Assembly: GCA_009785015.1 (NCBI GenBank)
Contig: WQXD01000242.1
Coordinates: forward strand, 1-5,746
Direction: 5' to 3'
Length of the DNA stretch: 5,746 bases
From: Oscillospiraceae bacterium
GTDB taxonomy: Bacteria > Bacillota_A > Clostridia > Oscillospirales > WRJC01
The position numbers were made by a program, and so were the translations under genes. Below the pieces are notes generated by a model. That model saw nothing but the letters and a program-made list of their open reading frames with translations. It was not told where the DNA came from and did not search any database. Of the stretch, positions 1 to 5,621 are shown piece by piece. The stretch's first letter is position 1; every line of letters starts with the position of its first letter.

Positions 1-1
1 A

Positions 2-1078
2 GACAGAGATGCATATACGGCGGCGGCTGAACATTTGCTGTATCCCGTGGATAAATTGCCTTATGTGGATCTGAGCAGGCCCTATTGGTGCCAATTGCCA
101 AATCGGCAGCTTACGGTCGCCGGGCGGCTATATTGGGGATTCAGCGACGATATGCTGTCGTTTTTTGAAGCGACTATTTTAACGTATTTCAACAAAAGAC
201 AAGTTCTCGAATTGGGATTGGAAGATTTATACGATCTGGTCAGGAGCGGCAACTGGACGCAGGATAAATTTTATGAGTTCGCAAGGGCTGCAATAAGAGA
301 CCTTGACGGCGACGGCAGAATGACCGAAGCCGACAACTGGGGGCTTGCAAGCGATAACGATTATATTTATTATTCTTTCTGGAGCGGCGCGGGGGTTATT
401 ACGGTGGATAAAGACGAAAATGACATACCGTATTTTTCAGTTCCCGGGAATCAGAAACTGTTTGATATAGCCTCAAGGGTCATTTCCGAATTTAAAACAG
501 AGGGGTTGGCCCTGGATTCGGCAAGAGTCCCCCTGACGTCTTACGGCGGCATGGCGGACGGAAGTTCGGATGCGCGCATATCATTTTTCAGGTCGGGACA
601 CAGTTTGTTTTCAATCGGGGCTATACCCGAAATGGTTCAGCTCAGGGATATGCCGGACGATTTCGGCGTATTGCCCCTGCCTAAATACAACTCTGATCAA
701 GAGCAGTACTATTCGCGGGTTATCGGGGGATTTCCGTTTGTAATACCCACAACGAATCCCAAACCGGAAATAGCGGGCGTGGTCATGGAAGTCATGGCTT
801 GTTCCGCGCGAAATGAAATTATTCCGGCATATTACGAATCGGCCTTAAAAACCAAATATTCGCGCGACGCCGACACGGCAGAAATGCTCGATTTAATATT
901 CGATACAAGAATGTATGATTTGGGCGATACGATTTGGTGTATGACGATTAGGAATGATTATGCGAATATATTCGCAAGGGGCGAAGATAATTTTTCATCG
1001 TTTACGGAAAGCAAGCGAAATAGCTATGAAACGGCTATAGAAAAAGCGGTCGCCGGTATTTTAGAAAACGAAAACTGA
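2..1078 (+). CDS. Extracellular solute-binding protein, family 1 (ABC sugar transporter), 5'-truncated by the window edge
   Basis: This is the C-terminal 358 residues of an ABC-transporter substrate-binding protein, which would capture a sugar or oligosaccharide outside the cell and hand it to membrane permeases. The frame is open to the first bases of the window, so the real start, with the expected lipoprotein signal peptide, lies to the left; the TTG at 35 is not a credible start. Visible family hallmarks are LYDLVRSGNWTQDKF around residue 85, an EF-hand-like loop DLDGDGRMTEAD (nt 299-334, about residues 100-111) followed by NWGL, FGVLPLPKY at about 221-229, then AYYESALKTKY and AEMLDLIFDTR near the end. 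These are typical of clostridial family-1 sugar-binding proteins, usually 450-550 residues, so roughly the first quarter is missing. The enzyme genes follow after 22 bases, with no permease genes between. The bound sugar cannot be inferred. The family call is firm; the sugar role is inferred from context. Confidence 0.93.
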   Translation, partial: DRDAYTAAAEHLLYPVDKLPYVDLSRPYWCQLPNRQLTVAGRLYWGFSDDMLSFFEATILTYFNKRQVLELGLEDLYDLVRSGNWTQDKFYEFARAAIRDLDGDGRMTEADNWGLASDNDYIYYSFWSGAGVITVDKDENDIPYFSVPGNQKLFDIASRVISEFKTEGLALDSARVPLTSYGGMADGSSDARISFFRSGHSLFSIGAIPEMVQLRDMPDDFGVLPLPKYNSDQEQYYSRVIGGFPFVIPTTNPKPEIAGVVMEVMACSARNEIIPAYYESALKTKYSRDADTAEMLDLIFDTRMYDLGDTIWCMTIRNDYANIFARGEDNFSSFTESKRNSYETAIEKAVAGILENEN

Positions 1079-1079
1079 C

Positions 1080-1086
1080 AGAGAGG
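1080..1086 (+). promoter_or_regulatory. Ribosome binding site of the isomerase-like gene
   Basis: The sequence AGAGAGG lies just after the solute-binding protein stop, 14 bases before the ATG at 1101. The spacing is longer than the usual 5-9, and an A-rich stretch separates the two. No better start is seen nearby, and the protein begins MKKELKIGFVPSSW, which fits a natural N-terminus running straight into a first beta strand. Confidence 0.6.
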
Positions 1087-1100
1087 TTGTAAAAAATTTC

Positions 1101-2516
1101 ATGAAAAAAGAATTAAAAATCGGATTTGTCCCGTCAAGCTGGGAATCATGGGACGGCAATCAGCATACCGGACGGCTTGCCGAAAAAATGCGCGACAGAT
1201 GCGTCGCCGCAATGGAGAATATCGGAACGGCGAAAATTATCGTGCCGGGAAAAGATTTGACCGACGGAGGACTTGTCGGATCAATCGAGGACGGCAAAAA
1301 AGCCGCAGAATTATTTTTGCGAGAGAATATCGACGCGCTCGCAATCGGCAATATGAACTTCGGACTGGAAGTAGCCGTCGGCGAAGTGTTGTCATATATG
1401 CGAAAAGATTTGCCGATCTTACATTTCTGCACACGTTCCGGTCCGATCTCAGAAAAAGGCAACCGTTCGACGGATAACTGGTGCGGGCAGTTTATGACTG
1501 TTTCGGCAATCAAACGCAGAGGTTTTACATATACGCATATATTGACCTGTAACCCCGAAGAAGAGCGTTTTACGAAAGAATACGCGAATTTCGTTCGCGC
1601 CATGTACGCGCTTAAATCGTTCAAACAGGCTAAAATAGGACAGCTCGGAACGCGTCCCATGCTTTTTGAATCGCAGTATTTCAGCGAAGAAAATTTTCAG
1701 AGGCAGTTCGGGCAGATGCTGAGAACGATGGATTTAGCAACTGTATTTGACAGAATGGATAATATAAAAAACGATGATCCCGAAGTTCTCGAAACGGTCA
1801 GGCAACTCGAAAATATCGAATGTCTGTTAAAAAAAGAAAAGCTGCCGGTAATCGCAAAGTACGAAGTCGCGCTCAAACGCATATACGATGAACTCGGCGC
1901 GGACTGCATCGCGGTATCATGCTGGGAAATGTTACAGACAAGATACGGCATAGCGGGCTGTTCGACGTTTGCGCGGCTCAACGACCAGGGATATATAACG
2001 GCGTGCGAAGTTGATATACTCGGCGCGTCAAGTATGCTTGCGGCTTACGCCGCAGGACTTGAACAAACGCCGCCTATATTTATCGACTGGACTGACCTGC
2101 ACCCGAGCGAAGAAAATTGCTGGCTTGCGTGGCACTGCGGAAACGCCGCCCCGAGCCAATGCGCCAAAAGCTGCGCGCCGAAACTCATGTCAAACGAACG
2201 TCTTGAACTGTGGAGCGACAAATGCGACGGCACGGTCGAATTTAACATTGCGCCCGGAAAAGTTACGTGTCTGCGCCTTGTTGAGTATGACAACGAATAC
2301 ACGATGTTTATCGGCACGGGCGAAATAATTGATATAGAGCCGTTTATCAGAGGCTCATACGGCTGGATAAAAGTCAAAGATATAGGGGATTGGGAACGTA
2401 AAATGATCGACGTTGGGGTTATACATCACGGCGTATTGATACGCGACGAAAAAGTTGCCGACGCGCTTGAACTGTTCTGCAAATACGCGGGAATAAAAGT
2501 AGTCAGAGCGGAATAG
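1101..2516 (+). CDS. L-fucose/L-arabinose isomerase-like protein
   Basis: This 471-residue protein belongs to the L-fucose/L-arabinose isomerase superfamily, cytoplasmic metal-dependent enzymes that interconvert aldoses and ketoses. The N-terminal half has the Rossmann-like pattern of these proteins: KIGFVP at 6-11, DALAIGNMNFG at 78-88, and a TRSGPI...GNR...CGQF stretch at 111-131. The C-terminal half carries the expected active-site pattern: CWE at 274-276, CEVDILG at 302-308 (Glu303), FIDWTD at 327-332 (Asp329), WHCG at 344-347 and VIHHGVL at 440-446. By analogy with E. coli FucI, which uses one Glu, one Asp and one His as metal ligands, Glu303, Asp329 and His442 or His443 are the likely ligands; His345 is an alternative. 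The protein is shorter than FucI (about 590) and close to AraA-like and uncharacterised family members. It has 16 cysteines, four of them clustered at 340-358. The gene lies 14 bases before a dehydrogenase. Superfamily is confident; substrate is unknown, and some relatives may not be isomerases. Confidence 0.87.
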   Translation: MKKELKIGFVPSSWESWDGNQHTGRLAEKMRDRCVAAMENIGTAKIIVPGKDLTDGGLVGSIEDGKKAAELFLRENIDALAIGNMNFGLEVAVGEVLSYMRKDLPILHFCTRSGPISEKGNRSTDNWCGQFMTVSAIKRRGFTYTHILTCNPEEERFTKEYANFVRAMYALKSFKQAKIGQLGTRPMLFESQYFSEENFQRQFGQMLRTMDLATVFDRMDNIKNDDPEVLETVRQLENIECLLKKEKLPVIAKYEVALKRIYDELGADCIAVSCWEMLQTRYGIAGCSTFARLNDQGYITACEVDILGASSMLAAYAAGLEQTPPIFIDWTDLHPSEENCWLAWHCGNAAPSQCAKSCAPKLMSNERLELWSDKCDGTVEFNIAPGKVTCLRLVEYDNEYTMFIGTGEIIDIEPFIRGSYGWIKVKDIGDWERKMIDVGVIHHGVLIRDEKVADALELFCKYAGIKVVRAE

Positions 2517-2520
2517 GGGA
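2515..2520 (+). promoter_or_regulatory. Ribosome binding site of the dehydrogenase gene
   Basis: AGGGGA overlaps the last two bases of the isomerase stop codon and lies 10 bases before the ATG at 2531. It decides the start: the second in-frame Met (residue 7, at 2549) has only A-rich sequence before it. The overlap of this site with the preceding stop favours translational coupling. Confidence 0.7.
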
Positions 2521-2530
2521 TACAAAGATT

Positions 2531-3556
2531 ATGAATAAAACAAATAAAATGCTGAAAGCGACGCTCGTCGCGCCCGAAAAAATAATAATCGAAGAAACAG
2601 ATATTCCCAAACCCAGAGAAAATCAGATTCTGATAAAAATAGAGCGTATAGGAGTTTGCGGATCGGATCCCACGATTTATTTCGGCAAACATCCGTATGT
2701 TTCGTATCCCGTCGTCATGGGGCATGAATTCGCCGGAACTGTCGCCGCGCTTGGAAACGGTGTAAAAAGTCCGGCTGTCGGTACAAGAGTTTCTGTAATT
2801 CCCCATTTAGTCTGCGGCGAATGTGAAGCGTGCGGCAACGAGATATATAATTTTTGCGAATCGCTCAGATGCACAGGCGCGGAAGCCGACGGCGCGCACT
2901 GCGAATATATCGCAATGCCCAAAGAAATGGTTCTGCCCATTCCCGACAGTATGTCTATGGACGACGCGGCGATGGTCGAGCCTGCCTGTGTCGCGTATCA
3001 CGCCGCGAAACGCGGTGAAATCAAGCCTGACGATATTGTTTTGATAATCGGCGCGGGGCCTATCGGTAATTTTTGTATGCAGTCGTGCAAGGCTTTGGGA
3101 GCGAAAAAAGTTTATGTCGCCGACTTGGACTCCGAACGGCTGGAAATTGCTTTGGCTCTGGGTGCGGACGGAGTGATCGATGTATCAAAAGAAAGCCTTG
3201 ATAATATCATTGAAAAACCGGACGTGTTTTTTGACTGCGTGGGAGAAAAAGGCAGAGTATTAAACGATATTCTCAAAATGGCGAAGCGAGGAACGCGGGT
3301 AGTCATGGTCGGGGTTTTACAAAACGAATACGATATTCCGTTATTGCCCGATTTTGTTCAGCACGAATTGAGATTGTCCGGCACAACGATGTACACTCCC
3401 ACAGATTATCGTGAGATGATCGAACTTATGAGTGCGGGAAAAATCAGAACGCAGGGCATGATCACGCACTATTTTGATTTATCGCAAATAATCGAAGTTT
3501 TTAATATGATAGCGAAACGCGAAATAAAATTTTTTAAGATGATTTTTAAGGTTTGA
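2531..3556 (+). CDS. Zinc-dependent medium-chain dehydrogenase (sorbitol/threonine dehydrogenase-like)
   Basis: This 341-residue cytoplasmic NAD(P)-dependent oxidoreductase belongs to the zinc-containing medium-chain dehydrogenase family, the group with sorbitol, galactitol-1-phosphate and L-threonine dehydrogenases and RspB-like sugar-acid dehydrogenases; its length fits them. The catalytic zinc site is complete: Cys43 in GVCGSD, His65-Glu66 in GHEFAG, and Glu150 in VEP. The structural zinc site is also intact, with Cys95, Cys98, Cys101 and Cys109. The Rossmann glycine motif GAGPIG is at 174-179, and Asp198 (VADLD) ends the second strand, which usually favours NAD over NADP. Next to an isomerase and an FGGY kinase, the likely role is oxidation of a polyol or sugar hydroxyl to a ketone, or the reverse reduction. 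Threonine dehydrogenase activity is less likely here because no 2-amino-3-ketobutyrate ligase gene adjoins it. Family assignment is very secure; the substrate is inferred only from neighbours. Confidence 0.95.
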   Translation: MNKTNKMLKATLVAPEKIIIEETDIPKPRENQILIKIERIGVCGSDPTIYFGKHPYVSYPVVMGHEFAGTVAALGNGVKSPAVGTRVSVIPHLVCGECEACGNEIYNFCESLRCTGAEADGAHCEYIAMPKEMVLPIPDSMSMDDAAMVEPACVAYHAAKRGEIKPDDIVLIIGAGPIGNFCMQSCKALGAKKVYVADLDSERLEIALALGADGVIDVSKESLDNIIEKPDVFFDCVGEKGRVLNDILKMAKRGTRVVMVGVLQNEYDIPLLPDFVQHELRLSGTTMYTPTDYREMIELMSAGKIRTQGMITHYFDLSQIIEVFNMIAKREIKFFKMIFKV

Positions 3557-3560
3557 GTTT

Positions 3561-4991
3561 ATGGCGTTTTTAGGAGTAGATTTAGGCAGCAGTAGCTGCA
3601 AAGCGGCGGTTTTCACGGAAAACGGCGATATGATCGCTTCATCGTCGGCAAATTATACCTGTGTTTATCCAAAAGGCGGCTTTGCCGAATGCGAGCCGGA
3701 ATTGATTTGGGACGCTTTTGTGCGTTCTGTGCGCGGTATCGGAAAAGCCGGAAATGAAGTTGAGGCGATGTGTATATCCACTCACGGCGAAACGATAATC
3801 CCCGTCAACAAGCATGGCGGCTGTGCTGCGAACGCGATCATGAATTCGGATAACCGTGCCGCAGAGCTGACAAAAGAACTTGAAAATTTGATAGGGCGGG
3901 AAAATTTTTATAAAATCACAGGACTGCCGGCAAGCGTGACGTTTTCAATCGGCAAAATAATGTGGTTAAAAAAATATGCGACGGATATATATGATAAAAC
4001 TGCGGTTTTTCATTCGCCTCACAGTTATCTGCTTTGCAGAATGGGAATCGCGCCCGTTTGCGATTATACTATTGCGTCGAGATATTTGGCGTTTGACATG
4101 TCGTTATGCGAATGGTCGAAGGAAATATTGTCTGCGTCGGAAATTGAAAAAAATAAATTGCCCGAAATTGCCGAAGCCGGTACGATATGCGGTATCCTTT
4201 CTGATACAACAGCATCGCTGTTAGGATTAAATGCGGGTATTCCCGTCGTTGCCGGAGGGCACGACCAGCCGTGTGCGTTTGTCGGCACAGGCGTTACCGA
4301 AACGGGTAAAGCCACGGTTTCGGCAGGGACTTATGAAGTTTTGGGTGTTACTTCGGAGAATCCGCCCGCATTTGATATCGGTGTCAAGTCGGGGGTCCAC
4401 ACAACACGGCATATTATTAAAGGCTGCTATTTTATTTTCGGATTTTTCGGCGGCGGTCATTTATCCTCATGGATTTACAATTTGATCGGCGGCGGGGATT
4501 ACGCAAAGTATGAACAGGAAGCGGCAGCGTTTGACGCGCCGACGAATATCTTGATTACGCCGCACCTTACCGGCAGCGGCACGCCGGATTTTGACGAGAA
4601 CGCTTCGGGAATAATAGCCGGAATAACTCCGGCGGCAACCGCGGGGATTATTTACAGAGCGGCTTATGAGGGCATAGCCTGCGAGCTTTCTAATATTATA
4701 GATATATTTGAATCCGCCGGAATATCTTTTTCGGACCTGATAATATTCGGAGGCAACGCAAAATCGGATATTTCGGTTCAACTCAGAGCAGATATATGTA
4801 ATAAGACTTTTGTAAGAACGCAAATAAGCGACGTCGTCGCAAGGGGTGCGGCAAAAATTGCGGCGCGTGCTGTGGGAATCGATATTGAAACGGGAATAAC
4901 AGGAACAGATATATTCTCCCCGCTGTCCGAAAGAGCAAAAGCGTATTTGAATCAAAAGAAAAAGTACAGGTTATTATCAAAAATATATTAA
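3561..4991 (+). CDS. FGGY-family carbohydrate kinase (xylulokinase/fuculokinase-like)
   Basis: This 476-residue cytoplasmic kinase would transfer phosphate from ATP to a sugar, most often a ketose or polyol. It has the two actin-like domains of FGGY kinases in normal length and order. The N-terminal phosphate loop GVDLGSSSCKAAVF is at 5-18; candidate sugar-contact motifs are STHGE at 73-77 and NSDNRA at 95-100. The catalytic base is Asp235 in GGHDQPCAFVGTG. The second phosphate loop SAGTYE is at 255-259 and onward, GSGTPDFD at 338-345, and the adenosine motif FGGNAKSD at 396-403, followed by ARGAA at 427-431. The position that is often Glu before that last motif is Asp424 here. The THGE motif differs from the usual xylulokinase and glycerol kinase versions, so I do not name the substrate. 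The start is supported by TAAGG at 3547-3551, nine bases before the ATG and inside the end of the dehydrogenase gene; only 4 bases separate the two reading frames, so translation is probably coupled. Confidence 0.95.
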   Translation: MAFLGVDLGSSSCKAAVFTENGDMIASSSANYTCVYPKGGFAECEPELIWDAFVRSVRGIGKAGNEVEAMCISTHGETIIPVNKHGGCAANAIMNSDNRAAELTKELENLIGRENFYKITGLPASVTFSIGKIMWLKKYATDIYDKTAVFHSPHSYLLCRMGIAPVCDYTIASRYLAFDMSLCEWSKEILSASEIEKNKLPEIAEAGTICGILSDTTASLLGLNAGIPVVAGGHDQPCAFVGTGVTETGKATVSAGTYEVLGVTSENPPAFDIGVKSGVHTTRHIIKGCYFIFGFFGGGHLSSWIYNLIGGGDYAKYEQEAAAFDAPTNILITPHLTGSGTPDFDENASGIIAGITPAATAGIIYRAAYEGIACELSNIIDIFESAGISFSDLIIFGGNAKSDISVQLRADICNKTFVRTQISDVVARGAAKIAARAVGIDIETGITGTDIFSPLSERAKAYLNQKKKYRLLSKIY

Positions 4992-5110
4992 TCCAGAATC
5001 GCGTCGATAAATGCCACGGCGCTTTCCGCGGATTCATCCCAGAATCCTTTTGACGGCGCGAACACACATTCCCCCGCTTTCTCTCTCCATAAGAGGCTAA
5101 TTCTGTACGT
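4988..5110 (-). pseudogene. 3'-end remnant of an unrecognised protein-coding gene
   Basis: Read on the minus strand, this gives 40 codons ending in TAA at 4990-4988, with no ATG, GTG or TTG start and an in-frame TAG directly upstream at 5113-5111. The peptide has coding character: it starts TYRISLLWREKAGE, continues through APSKGFWDES and ends ESAVAFIDAILD, an amphipathic helix typical of a protein C-terminus. It is visibly richer in G and C than the DNA just to its right. Its stop overlaps the kinase stop, with TTAA at 4988-4991 serving both strands, as in closely packed convergent genes. I do not recognise the family. The simplest reading is that the rest of this gene was deleted. A fortuitous open frame cannot be excluded from one sequence. 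Other frames upstream give only short peptides such as MNCAVIVRIDVQN and do not restore a longer gene. Confidence 0.5.
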
Positions 5111-5131
5111 CTATACGAACAATAACCGCGC

Positions 5132-5158
5132 AATTCATATTTATAGGAAATATGAATT
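5132..5158. repeat. Perfect 11-bp inverted repeat (palindrome)
   Basis: The arms AATTCATATTT (5132-5142) and AAATATGAATT (5148-5158) are exact reverse complements separated by the five bases ATAGG. It lies just right of the gene remnant. There is no T-tract on either side, so it is not a normal intrinsic terminator. It could be an operator for a dimeric regulator, an RNA hairpin protecting the 3' end of the operon transcript, or a scar of a small mobile element. The sequence alone does not decide among these. Confidence 0.75.
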
Positions 5159-5251
5159 AAAATTATGGGAATCGATTATGACATGGGTTGCAAACCTACA
5201 TCGTCGCACTATATCATGCAAAGGGATATACATTAAAATCAGGATAATCCT

Positions 5252-5284
5252 ATCAGGGCTTCCGTTGGAGGCTCTGATTTTTTT
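5252..5284 (+). terminator. Rho-independent terminator, probably of the sugar operon
   Basis: A stem of 12 pairs is formed by ATCAGGGCTTCC and GGAGGCTCTGAT, with two G-U wobbles and the three-base loop GTT. The final T of the stem begins a run of seven T (5278-5284). It works in the plus direction only, since no matching T-tract exists for the minus strand. It is the first clear terminator after the kinase, about 260 bases past its stop. A small AGGAT-A-ATCCT palindrome (5241-5251) and a second ATCAGG (5238-5243) lie directly upstream. Confidence 0.87.
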
Positions 5285-5396
5285 GTCTTTATGCCCCAAT
5301 ATTTTCGGTATTATCACAACTTTTAATTATATATTATTTTATATAATTAATACGGTGAATAATATACGAGTAAAAATTTAATATAAGATAATTATC

Positions 5397-5429
5397 AAGC
5401 CTGCTCGGATTATTTCCGAGCGGCTTTTT
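5397..5429 (+). terminator. Second, very strong rho-independent terminator
   Basis: The stem pairs AAGCC with GGCTT and GCTCGGA with TCCGAGC, interrupted by a single bulged T at 5402, with loop TTATT (5410-5414). The T-run at 5425-5429 follows immediately. All 12 pairs are Watson-Crick. It lies about 110 bases after the first terminator with no gene between, so it is either a backup for the operon or ends a small transcript. Confidence 0.9.
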
Positions 5430-5473
5430 ATTCAATGCGAATGCAGCTTTATTTGTCTTCTCGTATAAAATAT

Positions 5474-5517
5474 AAAAAACCGCATACATTTTATGTTATC
5501 TAAATCGTATGCGTTTT
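5474..5517. terminator. Hairpin with A-run and T-run, possible bidirectional terminator
   Basis: CGCATAC (5481-5487) pairs perfectly with GTATGCG (5507-5513) across a 19-base loop. An A-run (5474-5479) precedes it and TTTT (5514-5517) follows, so the stem can be extended past a bulged C at 5480. Read on the minus strand, the hairpin is followed by a longer T-rich tail, so that direction may terminate better. The large loop lowers confidence. It insulates the right-hand promoter from upstream transcription. Confidence 0.6.
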
Positions 5518-5570
5518 ATGTTTCTAAAATAATTAACATTTTGTAGCGCATGAAAATATTCAGTTTACGA

Positions 5571-5601
5571 TTGGATTTATGTCATTCAATAATGATATAA
5601 T
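5571..5601 (+). promoter_or_regulatory. Sigma-A type promoter with extended -10 element
   Basis: A perfect extended -10 element, TGATATAAT, lies at 5593-5601. The best -35 is TTGGAT at 5571-5576 with a 19-base spacer, which is long, but an extended -10 tolerates a weak or badly spaced -35. Transcription would begin near 5608, giving a 5' leader of only about 14-17 bases before the gene at 5622. A small dyad, TCATT-CAAT-AATGA (5582-5595), sits between the two elements and could be a repressor site. Confidence 0.75.
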
Positions 5602-5611
5602 CGAAAATAAT

Positions 5612-5621
5612 GGGGGGTGAT
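5612..5621 (+). promoter_or_regulatory. Strong ribosome binding site of the right-edge gene
   Basis: GGGGGGTGAT matches the 3' end of 16S rRNA over GGTGAT and most of the GGAGG core. Two starts follow directly, ATG at 5622 and GTG at 5625. The core lies about 4 bases from the ATG and about 7 from the GTG, so the GTG has the more usual spacing; the ATG is still possible. Confidence 0.75.

Larger units (their letters stand above)
5111..5621. other. AT-rich intergenic region with terminators and one promoter
   Basis: I find no credible gene in these 511 bases. The region is clearly richer in A and T than the genes on its left. It contains a perfect inverted repeat (5132-5158), three hairpins of terminator type (5252-5284, 5397-5429, 5474-5517) and a promoter for the gene at the right edge (5571-5601). 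The stretches 5159-5237 and 5286-5396 show no strong structure or recognisable RNA family. A TATAAT at 5342-5347 has no good -35 partner. Confidence 0.8.

Noticed and set aside
1160..1660. 166-codon minus-strand open frame inside the isomerase-like gene
   Set aside because: Antisense shadow of a gene with clear active-site motifs; Ser-rich composition with no recognisable domain and no promoter or ribosome binding site.
4783..5133. 116-codon minus-strand open frame overlapping the kinase 3' end
   Set aside because: It is antisense to a well-supported kinase gene and its peptide is basic and Ser/Arg-rich like a shadow frame. The real minus-strand signal in this area is in another frame (4988-5110).
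5132..5158. Insertion-sequence end or CRISPR repeat
   Set aside because: There is only one palindrome in the window, no transposase, no second copy and no regular spacing, so neither call can be supported.
5159..5284. Possible riboswitch or T-box leader before the first terminator
   Set aside because: No T-box signature, no recognisable riboswitch core, and no gene follows the terminator that could be controlled by it.
5178..5381. 67-codon plus-strand open frame starting MTWVANLHRR
   Set aside because: It runs straight through the strong terminator at 5252-5284, has no good ribosome binding site, and its second half is low-complexity translation of AT-rich DNA (Ile, Phe, Asn, Tyr).
5489..5522. 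Nine-base direct repeat TTTTATGTT (5489-5497 and 5514-5522)
   Set aside because: Short and AT-rich, expected by chance in this region; one copy overlaps the tail of the third hairpin.
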